28,064 nucleotides of DNA, taken from NCBI GenBank assembly GCA_007125455.1, contig SLDE01000261.1, forward strand, positions 1-28,064, in the 5' to 3' direction. Position 1 is the first letter of the stretch, and each line of letters starts with the position of its first letter. This stretch comes from Ectothiorhodospiraceae bacterium (lineage in GTDB: Bacteria; Pseudomonadota; Gammaproteobacteria; Thiohalomonadales; Thiohalomonadaceae). The position numbers were made by a program, and so were the translations under genes. The notes beneath the pieces are model-generated. The model worked only from the letters and a program-made list of their open reading frames with translations. It did no database searches and had not been told where the DNA came from. Positions 22,102-28,064 of the stretch are shown piece by piece.

Positions 22102-22289
22102 GACTCTGCCTTCTCTTTCAGGATGGTCTTGACGCGGGCGATATCGCGACGGACCTGACCAACACGGTGGGACTGGGACAATTGCCCTGTACCCTTCTGC
22201 ATACGCAGATTGAACTGTTCACGCAGCAGTCCGGTGAGCTCGGTATTCAGTTCAGCGACGTCTTTTTCTCTCAGTTCACTAGCTTTCAT
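22098..22289 (-). CDS. rpmC: 50S ribosomal protein L29
   Basis: L29 borders the peptide exit tunnel next to L23 and the trigger-factor site. The 63 residues MKASELREKDVAELNTELTGLLREQFNLRMQKGTGQLSQSHRVGQVRRDIARVKTILKEK match the all-helical family. The ATG at 22289 overlaps the rplP stop in a TGATG junction; a GTG one codon upstream is in frame but less likely. Confidence 0.98.
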   Translation of the reverse strand: MKASELREKDVAELNTELTGLLREQFNLRMQKGTGQLSQSHRVGQVRRDIARVKTILKEKAES

Positions 22290-22702
22290 CACAGCACCGT
22301 GCGCGTTACAAAGGTGGTTTTAAGGGGCAGCTTGGCGGCAGCGAGCTTAAACGCCTCACGGGCGATCTCTTCGCTAACACCCTGCATTTCATAGAGCATG
22401 CGACCTGGCTGGATCTGAGCTACCCAGTACTCGACATTACCCTTACCCTTACCCTGACGAACTTCCAGGGGCTTTTCAGTAATCGGCTTGTCCGGGAAGA
22501 TTCGGATCCAGATCTTACCACCACGTTTGATGTGGCGGGTCATCGCACGACGAGCAGATTCAATCTGGCGTGAGGTGATACGCCCACGCTCGAGGGACTT
22601 AAGGCCGTACTCGCCAAAGCTGACCTTGTTACCTGACTGAGCCAGGCCGCGGTTGCGACCCTTTTGCTGCTTGCGGAATTTTGTTCGTTTCGGCTGAAGC
22701 AT
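22289..22702 (-). CDS. rplP: 50S ribosomal protein L16
   Basis: L16 organises the A-site region of the 50S subunit. The 137 residues begin MLQPKRTKFRKQQKGRNRGLAQSGNKVSFGEYGLKSLERGRITSRQIESARRAMTRHIKRGGKIWIRIFPDKPITEKPLEVRQGKGKGNVEYWVAQIQPG, close to E. coli (136). The conserved MGxGKG region reads VRQGKGKG. Its stop overlaps the rpmC start. Confidence 0.98.
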   Translation of the reverse strand: MLQPKRTKFRKQQKGRNRGLAQSGNKVSFGEYGLKSLERGRITSRQIESARRAMTRHIKRGGKIWIRIFPDKPITEKPLEVRQGKGKGNVEYWVAQIQPGRMLYEMQGVSEEIAREAFKLAAAKLPLKTTFVTRTVL

Positions 22703-22716
22703 TGTTCTTTACCCCA

Positions 22717-23397
22717 TTACTTCTTGGCAGCCGGCTTGTCAGCCTCGGCTGCGCCAGCGCTCTCGCCACGGTCAAAGACTTCACCCTTGAAGATCCACAC
22801 CTTGACACCAATGATGCCGTAAGTAGTGTTGGCTTCAGCAACGCCGTAATCGATGTCTGCACGCAGGGTATGCAATGGCACGCGGCCTTCACGATACCAT
22901 TCACTGCGTGCAATCTCGGCGCCATTAAGACGACCGGCGACATTAATCTTGACGCCCTGGGCACCCAGACGCATGGAATTGGTTACCGCACGCTTCATAG
23001 CGCGGCGGAACATGATGCGTTTTTCTAGCTGCTGCGCGATCCCCTGTGCAACCAGGGTGGCATCCAGTTCAGGCTTGCGCACTTCCTCAATGTTGATGTG
23101 TACCGGAATACCCATCATTTGAGAGATTTCATTGCGCAGGCGCTCGATATCCTCACCCTTCTTGCCGATCACCAGGCCTGGACGGGCACTATGGATGGTG
23201 ATACGTGCATTACGCGCAGGGCGTTCAATCTGAATACGGCTAACAGATGCACCAGCAAGCTTCTTTTGAAGGTAACTACGTACCTTCAGGTCGCTGTGCA
23301 AGAAGGTGCCGTAGTCCTTGGAATCGGCATACCATTTCGAGGTCCAGTCTTTAGTGATACCAAGACGGATGCCCGTTGGATGAACTTTCTGTCCCAT
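22717..23397 (-). CDS. rpsC: 30S ribosomal protein S3
   Basis: S3 forms part of the mRNA entry channel and its helicase site. The 226-residue protein has the type II KH domain with the GKKG loop (RPGLVIGKKGEDIERLRNEI) and the C-terminal domain GAQGVKINVAGRLNGAEIARSEWYREGRVPLHTLRADIDYG. The true start is the ATG at 23397 giving MGQKVHPTGIRLGI, 13 nt after rplV; the frame is open further upstream but that part lies inside rplV. The tail is alanine- and acid-rich. Confidence 0.98.
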   Translation of the reverse strand: MGQKVHPTGIRLGITKDWTSKWYADSKDYGTFLHSDLKVRSYLQKKLAGASVSRIQIERPARNARITIHSARPGLVIGKKGEDIERLRNEISQMMGIPVHINIEEVRKPELDATLVAQGIAQQLEKRIMFRRAMKRAVTNSMRLGAQGVKINVAGRLNGAEIARSEWYREGRVPLHTLRADIDYGVAEANTTYGIIGVKVWIFKGEVFDRGESAGAAEADKPAAKK

Positions 23398-23410
23398 TAC
23401 GGTCTCTCTC

Positions 23411-23743
23411 TTACTTTTCCGACACGGCCACAGTAATGTGGCTGGTGCGCTTAAGAATGCGATTGCCTCGACCCTTGGCGCGTGCACGCATGCGCTTGAG
23501 GGTCGGCCCCTGGTCAACGAAGATGCGCGAGACCTTCAGCTCGTCGATATCTGCACCATCGTTGTGCTCTGCATTGGCAATCGCCGATTCCAGAACCTTC
23601 TTGACAATTACTGACGCCTTTTTTGGACTAAACGCGAGTAACTGCAGTGCTTTTTCCACCGGCAGGCCACGGATCTGATCGGCAACCAGGCGGCACTTCT
23701 GCGGTGAAATGCGTGCGAATGTAAGCTTTGCTAAGGTTTCCAT
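23411..23743 (-). CDS. rplV: 50S ribosomal protein L22
   Basis: L22 sends a beta-hairpin into the exit tunnel, where macrolide resistance mutations occur. The 110 residues read METLAKLTFARISPQKCRLVADQIRGLPVEKALQLLAFSPKKASVIVKKVLESAIANAEHNDGADIDELKVSRIFVDQGPTLKRMRARAKGRGNRILKRTSHITVAV, which matches E. coli in length. The ATG at 23743 is preferred to the GTG one codon earlier. AAGGGG precedes it. Confidence 0.98.
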   Translation of the reverse strand: METLAKLTFARISPQKCRLVADQIRGLPVEKALQLLAFSPKKASVIVKKVLESAIANAEHNDGADIDELKVSRIFVDQGPTLKRMRARAKGRGNRILKRTSHITVAVSEK

Positions 23744-23754
23744 CACAAATCCCC

Positions 23755-24027
23755 TTACCTGGACTTCTTGTCCGCGACGTGGCCTTTGTAGGTGCGCGTT
23801 GGAGCGAACTCACCTAGCTTATGGCCAACCATGTTTTCGTTAATCAACACAGGTACGTGTTGACGACCGTTGTGTACCGCAATGGTCAGACCGACCATAT
23901 CGGGCATGATCATGGAACGACGCGACCAGGTCTTGATCGGACGACGATCGTTGGCAGCCAGGGCTGTATCAACTTTCTTCGCCAGATGATGGTCAATGAA
24001 TGGACCTTTCTTGATTGAGCGTGGCAT
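23755..24027 (-). CDS. rpsS: 30S ribosomal protein S19
   Basis: S19 lies in the 30S head with S13. The 90 residues MPRSIKKGPFIDHHLAKKVDTALAANDRRPIKTWSRRSMIMPDMVGLTIAVHNGRQHVPVLINENMVGHKLGEFAPTRTYKGHVADKK match the family over the full length. It is between rplB and rplV, in the standard S10 order. Confidence 0.98.
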   Translation of the reverse strand: MPRSIKKGPFIDHHLAKKVDTALAANDRRPIKTWSRRSMIMPDMVGLTIAVHNGRQHVPVLINENMVGHKLGEFAPTRTYKGHVADKKSR

Positions 24028-24042
24028 CTTATATCGCCCTCA

Positions 24043-24870
24043 TTACTTCTGCTTGCGACGACGGACAATCATGCCATCGGTACGCTTGTTTGAACGAGTC
24101 TTGTGACCCTTGGTAGGCACACCCCAGGGGCTGACCGGATGACGACCACCGGAGGTACGGCCTTCACCACCACCGTGTGGATGGTCAACCGGGTTCATCG
24201 CTACGCCGCGAACGGTCGGGCGAACACCGCGCCAGCGGGAGGCACCGGCCTTGCCGAGTTTGTGCAGGCTGTGTTCGCTGTTGCTCACTTCGCCGATAGT
24301 GGCCTTACACTCACTCATTACCCTGCGCATCTCACCGGAACGCAGACGGATAGTGGCGTACTTACCTTCGCGGGCAACCAGCTGCACGGAGGCACCGGCG
24401 CTGCGTGCGATCTGCGCGCCCTTACCAGGCTTCATCTCGACACAATGTACTGTGCTACCCACAGGGATGTTACGCAACATCAGGGTGTTACCGGGCTTGA
24501 TTGGTGATTCAGCACCACTAATCACCGGATCACCGGACTTAACACCCTTCGGGGCGATGATGTAGCGGCGCTCACCGTCGGCATACTTAATCAGGGCAAT
24601 GTGTGCAGTACGGTTAGGATCATACTCAAGGCGCTCGACTACGCCGGGGATCCCATCTTTATTGCGCTTAAAATCGATGACGCGATAGTGCTGCTTGTGT
24701 CCACCGCCCTTGTGACGGGTGGTGATACGGCCCTGGTTGTTACGACCACCGTTCTTGCTCTTCTTTTCCAGAAGCGGCGCATGCGGCGAACCCTTGTGCA
24801 GCTCAGCGCTGCCTACATGGACGACAAAGCGGCGGCCTGGAGACGTCGGTTTAAGTTTCTTGACTGGCAT
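24043..24870 (-). CDS. rplB: 50S ribosomal protein L2
   Basis: L2 is needed for subunit joining and supports the peptidyl transferase centre. The 275 residues include KKSKNGGRNNQGRITTRHKGGGHKQHYRVIDF, the RNA-binding SH3-like region, and the signature RGVAMNPVDHPHGGGEGRTSGGRHPVSPWG with the conserved central His. Length is close to E. coli (273). Confidence 0.98.
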   Translation of the reverse strand: MPVKKLKPTSPGRRFVVHVGSAELHKGSPHAPLLEKKSKNGGRNNQGRITTRHKGGGHKQHYRVIDFKRNKDGIPGVVERLEYDPNRTAHIALIKYADGERRYIIAPKGVKSGDPVISGAESPIKPGNTLMLRNIPVGSTVHCVEMKPGKGAQIARSAGASVQLVAREGKYATIRLRSGEMRRVMSECKATIGEVSNSEHSLHKLGKAGASRWRGVRPTVRGVAMNPVDHPHGGGEGRTSGGRHPVSPWGVPTKGHKTRSNKRTDGMIVRRRKQK

Positions 24871-24887
24871 CGGACGTTCCCTTTACG

Positions 24888-25187
24888 TTATTCAGCACCG
24901 CTGAGGAAGTCGATATCTTGACCTTCCTGCAGGGTGATATAAGCCTTTTTCCAGTCGCTACGGCGGCCCATACGAGCACCGAAACGCTTGGATTTACCCT
25001 TTACATTGCTCACTTGCACGCGTTCTACCTGTACATTGAACAGCTTTTCCACAGCAGCCTTGATTTCAGGCTTGGTGGCGGTAGTGGCAACCTTGAACAC
25101 GATCTGGTTATCACGCTCAGCGGCGACGCTGCTCTTTTCAGAGATATGCGGCGACAGCAGAACCTGGTAAAGACGCTCATCATTCAT
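24888..25187 (-). CDS. rplW: 50S ribosomal protein L23
   Basis: L23 is the docking site for trigger factor and SRP at the tunnel exit. The 99 residues start MNDERLYQVLLSPHISEKSSVAAERDNQIVFKVATTATKPEIKAAVEKLFNVQVERVQVSNVKGKSKRFG. The acid residue in the docking loop is kept (SEKSS). Its start overlaps the rplD stop by ATGA, so it is coupled to rplD. Confidence 0.98.
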   Translation of the reverse strand: MNDERLYQVLLSPHISEKSSVAAERDNQIVFKVATTATKPEIKAAVEKLFNVQVERVQVSNVKGKSKRFGARMGRRSDWKKAYITLQEGQDIDFLSGAE

Positions 25188-25804
25188 GCCAGCATCTCCT
25201 CAATTTCCTTCACAGCAGCGACGGTCATGATGACTTTTTCGAATCCGACCAGGCTAACCGGGTTAATACGTTTGGCAGCGCAAACATCAACGTGTGGCAG
25301 ATTACGCGCAGACAGGAACAGGTTGTCGTCGATCTGATCGTTGATGATCAGGACGTTCTCGACACCCATGTCCTTCAGTTTACCGTTGAGCTCCTTGGTC
25401 TTAGGTGCGTCAAGGGTAAACTTATCGACGACGACCAGACGTTCCTGGCGTACCAGTTCGGAAAGGATCGAACGCATGGCACTGCGGTACATCTTTTTGT
25501 TGACCTTCTGCGTGTAGTCACGCGGAGAGGCAGCAAAGGTCTTACCACCGGAGCGCCACAGTGGGCTGCGGATGGTACCGGCACGGGCACGACCAGTACC
25601 CTTCTGACGGAAGGGCTTGGCACCACCACCACGCACAGCGGCGCGATTCTTCTGGGCCTTGGTACCAGCCCGGGCCGCCGCCAGATAGGCAGTGACGACC
25701 TGATGCACCAGGGTTTCATTAAAGTCGCGCGCGAAAGTGTTTTCAGACAGCTCAACACTGTTCTTCGAGGCACGACCAGTTGCAGTAGTCAAATTCAGTT
25801 CCAT
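25184..25804 (-). CDS. rplD: 50S ribosomal protein L4
   Basis: L4 stretches a loop into the exit tunnel and, in E. coli, represses its own S10 operon by both attenuation and translational control. The 206 residues include ETLVHQVVTAYLAAARAGTKAQKNRAAVRGGGAKPFRQKGTGRARAGTIRSPLWRSGGKTFAASPRDYTQKVNKKMYRSAMRSILSELVRQERLVVV. The ATG at 25804 is preferred over the GTG two codons upstream, as GAGGT then sits at good spacing and MELN matches E. coli. Confidence 0.98.
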   Translation of the reverse strand: MELNLTTATGRASKNSVELSENTFARDFNETLVHQVVTAYLAAARAGTKAQKNRAAVRGGGAKPFRQKGTGRARAGTIRSPLWRSGGKTFAASPRDYTQKVNKKMYRSAMRSILSELVRQERLVVVDKFTLDAPKTKELNGKLKDMGVENVLIINDQIDDNLFLSARNLPHVDVCAAKRINPVSLVGFEKVIMTVAAVKEIEEMLA

Positions 25805-25815
25805 GGTCACACCTC

Positions 25816-26460
25816 TTACTTCTTACGCTTGACAGCAGGCATAACGATCACGTCACAGCCCTTGGAACCAGGAACCGAACCCTTGATGAGGAGCAGGTTA
25901 CGCTCGGCATCAACGCGGACGATCTCAAGATTCTGGGTAGTACGCTGCTTGTTCCCCATCTGCCCGGCCATCTTCTTGCCCTTAAAAACCCGACCGGGGG
26001 TCTGGTTCTGGCCGATTGAGCCAGGCGCGCGATGGGAGAGCGAGTTACCGTGGGTGGCATCCTGGGTGGCGAAGTTGTGGCGTTTGACCACACCGGCAAA
26101 GCCCTTACCGATGCTAGTGCCGGTAACATCGACGGTTTGTCCGTCTTCAAAGATGTCTACCTTGATTTCGCTACCTGGAGCGAGCTCACTGCCCTCGCCC
26201 TCGCTGAGACGAAACTCACGCACAATGCGACCAGCTTCGACACCGGCCTTGGCATAGTGGCCGGCCATCGGCTTGGTGACACGGCTGGCGCGACGCTTAC
26301 CGACAGTAACCTGGACAGCGGCATAACCGTCATTCGCCAGATCCTTGACCTGGCTTACACGGTTAGGCTCCACTTCGACCACAGTGACCGGCACGGAAAC
26401 GCCGTCTTCAGTAAAGACGCGAGTCATGCCGCATTTGCGACCAATTACACCTATCGTCAT
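25816..26460 (-). CDS. rplC: 50S ribosomal protein L3
   Basis: L3 starts 50S assembly and reaches the peptidyl transferase centre. The 214-residue form begins MTIGVIGRKCGMTRVFTEDGVSVPVTVVEVEPNRV and contains GTSIGKGFAGVVKRHNFATQDATHGNSLSHRAPGSIGQNQTPGRVFKGKKMAGQMG, the region with the glutamine methylated by PrmB in E. coli. The ATG at 26460 fits the family; earlier in-frame ATGs add residues without homology. A gap of 98 nt with a strong hairpin separates it from rpsJ, unusually long for this operon. Confidence 0.97.
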   Translation of the reverse strand: MTIGVIGRKCGMTRVFTEDGVSVPVTVVEVEPNRVSQVKDLANDGYAAVQVTVGKRRASRVTKPMAGHYAKAGVEAGRIVREFRLSEGEGSELAPGSEIKVDIFEDGQTVDVTGTSIGKGFAGVVKRHNFATQDATHGNSLSHRAPGSIGQNQTPGRVFKGKKMAGQMGNKQRTTQNLEIVRVDAERNLLLIKGSVPGSKGCDVIVMPAVKRKK

Positions 26461-26503
26461 TATTCTGAACCTCATAAACACACCGATTACGATTGACCGG
26501 TGC

Positions 26504-26536
26504 AAAAACTCAACCGCCCCGGGTATACCGAGGCGG
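26504..26536 (-). terminator. Hairpin and T-run between rpsJ and rplC (possible attenuator)
   Basis: On the minus strand CCGCCTCGG-TATAC-CCGGGGCGG pairs over all 9 positions (one T-G). TTTTT follows five nt later (26504-26508). The stem is as strong as an intrinsic terminator, but the T-run is displaced and short, fitting a regulated or partial terminator. A -10-like TATACT lies upstream at 26553-26558 at the end of rpsJ, without a good -35. Confidence 0.55.
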
Positions 26537-26558
26537 CGACCGTAAAGAGCCGAGTATA

Positions 26559-26870
26559 TTACTGCAATTTAATCTGGACGTCTACACCTGCAGCAAGATC
26601 CAGCTTCATCAGTGCATCGACCGTCTTGTCAGTAGGATCGACGATATCCATCAGGCGCTTGTGAGTACGCAATTCGTATTGATCGCGCGCGTCCTTATTG
26701 ACATGCGGGGAAATCAGCACGGTGAAGCGTTCCTTTTTGGTAGGCAAAGGGATAGGCCCCTTAACCTGCGCACCGGTACGCTTAGCGGTTTCAACAATCT
26801 CACGGGCAGACTGATCGATCAGACGATGGTCGAAGCCCTTGAGGCGGATACGAATCTTTTGATTAGCCAT
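26559..26870 (-). CDS. rpsJ: 30S ribosomal protein S10 (NusE)
   Basis: S10 works in the 30S head and also as NusE in transcription antitermination with NusB. The 103 residues MANQKIRIRLKGFDHRLIDQSAREIVETAKRTGAQVKGPIPLPTKKERFTVLISPHVNKDARDQYELRTHKRLMDIVDPTDKTVDALMKLDLAAGVDVQIKLQ match E. coli in length. The start is only 4 nt after the tuf stop, so rpsJ must be transcribed with tuf, unless a promoter lies inside tuf. Confidence 0.98.
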   Translation of the reverse strand: MANQKIRIRLKGFDHRLIDQSAREIVETAKRTGAQVKGPIPLPTKKERFTVLISPHVNKDARDQYELRTHKRLMDIVDPTDKTVDALMKLDLAAGVDVQIKLQ

Positions 26871-26874
26871 GTGA

Positions 26875-28064
26875 TTACTCGATGATCTTAGCTACAACGC
26901 CAGCACCAACGGTGCGGCCACCTTCGCGGATCGCGAAACGCAGGCCATCTTCCATCGCGATTGGGGCGATCAGGGAGACGGTCATCTGTACGTTATCACC
27001 CGGCATGACCATTTCCACGCCTTCTGGCAGGTCACAGGCACCGGTAACGTCGGTGGTACGGAAGTAGAACTGTGGACGGTAGCCATTAAAGAATGGCGTA
27101 TGACGACCACCTTCGTCCTTGGACAGTACGTATACTTCGGCCTCGAACTTGGTGTGTGGCTTGATGCTGCCGGGCTTGCACAGTACCTGACCACGCTCGA
27201 TATCGTCACGCTTGGTGCCGCGCAGCAGGATACCGACGTTATCACCGGCCTCACCCTGGTCCAGCAGCTTGCGGAACATCTCGACACCGGTAACGGTGGT
27301 CTTGGTGGTATCGCGGATCCCGACGATTTCGACTTCTTCACCCACCTTGACGATGCCGCGCTCGATACGACCGGTGGCTACAGTACCACGACCAGAGATG
27401 GAGAAGACATCTTCCACGGGCATGATGAAGGCACCATCGATCGCACGCTCAGGCTCGGGAATGTAGCTATCCAGTGCTTCAACCAGCTTCAGGATGGAAG
27501 GCACACCGATCTCGCTTTGGTCGCCTTCGACGGCCTTCAGCGCAGAGCCGGTGATCACCGGGGTATCGTCGCCAGGGAAGTCGTAGGAGGAAAGCAGCTC
27601 ACGCACTTCCATCTCAACCAATTCCAGCAGTTCGGCGTCGTCCACCATGTCGGCCTTGTTCAGGTAGACCACGATGTAAGGAACACCGACCTGACGCGAG
27701 AGCAGGATGTGCTCACGGGTCTGGGGCATCGGGCCATCGGCAGCGGAACACACCAGGATCGCGCCATCCATCTGGGCCGCACCGGTGATCATGTTCTTGA
27801 CGTAGTCAGCATGGCCGGGGCAGTCAACGTGCGCGTAGTGACGAATATCGGATTCGTACTCTACGTGGGCGGTGGCGATGGTGATACCACGGGCACGTTC
27901 TTCAGGAGCGCCGTCGATCTGGTCATAGGCCTTAAACTCACCACCATGCTTCTCAGCCATACACTTGGTCAGAGCAGCGGTCAGGGTGGTCTTACCATGG
28001 TCAACGTGACCAATGGTGCCTACGTTTACGTGCGGTTTCGTACGTTCAAATTTTTCCTTGGACA
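26875..28064 (-). CDS. tuf: Elongation factor Tu
   Basis: EF-Tu delivers aminoacyl-tRNA to the ribosome as a GTP complex. Reading from the right edge gives (M)SKEKFERTKPHVNVGTIGHVDHGKTTLTAALTKCMAEKHGG, so only the first base of the start codon falls outside the window. The complete protein has about 396 residues. G1 GHVDHGKT, G3 DCPGH and G4 NKAD (E. coli has NKCD) are all present, as are domains 2 and 3 ending GGRTVGAGVVAKIIE. It is the last gene of the str operon; fusA, rpsG and rpsL would be expected to the right, and rpsJ follows at once on the left. Confidence 0.98.
   Translation of the reverse strand, partial: SKEKFERTKPHVNVGTIGHVDHGKTTLTAALTKCMAEKHGGEFKAYDQIDGAPEERARGITIATAHVEYESDIRHYAHVDCPGHADYVKNMITGAAQMDGAILVCSAADGPMPQTREHILLSRQVGVPYIVVYLNKADMVDDAELLELVEMEVRELLSSYDFPGDDTPVITGSALKAVEGDQSEIGVPSILKLVEALDSYIPEPERAIDGAFIMPVEDVFSISGRGTVATGRIERGIVKVGEEVEIVGIRDTTKTTVTGVEMFRKLLDQGEAGDNVGILLRGTKRDDIERGQVLCKPGSIKPHTKFEAEVYVLSKDEGGRHTPFFNGYRPQFYFRTTDVTGACDLPEGVEMVMPGDNVQMTVSLIAPIAMEDGLRFAIREGGRTVGAGVVAKIIE

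Noticed and set aside
25292..26257. Plus-strand open frame of 321 codons opposite rplD and rplC
   Set aside because: It is antisense to two certain ribosomal protein genes and reflects the GC-rich codon pattern.
1..28064. CRISPR array, insertion sequence, prophage or defence genes
   Set aside because: No regularly spaced repeats, transposase, integrase or phage-like proteins are present in any frame I examined.

Overview
The window is a piece of a gammaproteobacterial chromosome, GC-rich (roughly 55-60 % by eye) and made almost entirely of core genes. The gene orders rplU-rpmA-obgE-proB, ispB divergent from rplU, uvrA/yajR-like/ssb, and the complete tuf-rpsJ...rplQ ribosomal block are all gammaproteobacterial. 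Protein details (E. coli-like RpoA, long zinc-free S14, a YajR-type transporter with its C-terminal domain, octaprenyl diphosphate synthase) agree. A Chromatiales-like or sulfur-oxidiser relative is possible, but that is only an impression from the synteny.

Layout. 1-219: 5' end of a Na/Pi-cotransporter-family gene running off the left edge. 220-551: non-coding, with a putative promoter/operator dyad and a REP-like inverted pair. 552-1346: an orphan ParA-type ATPase. 1606-4558: proB, obgE, a terminator, then rpmA and rplU, all on the minus strand and fed by a strong promoter in front of rplU. 4743-5772: ispB on the plus strand with a good sigma70 promoter, followed by tRNA-Pro(CGG) and a diverged second copy of the tRNA 3' end. 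6102-9828: a minus-strand cluster yajR-like - ssb - PAS histidine kinase. 9946-12774: uvrA on the plus strand, convergent with the ribosomal block and sharing a bidirectional terminator with it.

13027-28064 (minus strand, read right to left): tuf (first base of the start codon cut off by the window edge), then the S10, spc and alpha clusters in canonical order: rpsJ rplCDWB rpsS rplV rpsC rplP rpmC rpsQ / rplN rplX rplE rpsN rpsH rplF rplR rpsE rpmD rplO secY rpmJ / rpsM rpsK rpsD rpoA rplQ. A terminator plus an extended -10 promoter lies between rpsQ and rplN, and a good sigma70 promoter lies between rpmJ and rpsM. These are the two places where the E. coli operons are also divided. rpsJ starts 4 nt after tuf, so there is no room for the usual S10 leader; a strong hairpin lies instead between rpsJ and rplC.

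I found no sign of a new multi-gene system such as defence, secondary metabolism or phage. The observations worth a second look are small-scale: the tRNA-Pro 3'-end duplication with an interrupted T-arm, the REP-like pair, the displaced S10-leader candidate, the four-cysteine S4, the orphan ParA, the histidine kinase fused transcriptionally to ssb, and a G9 tract in uvrA.
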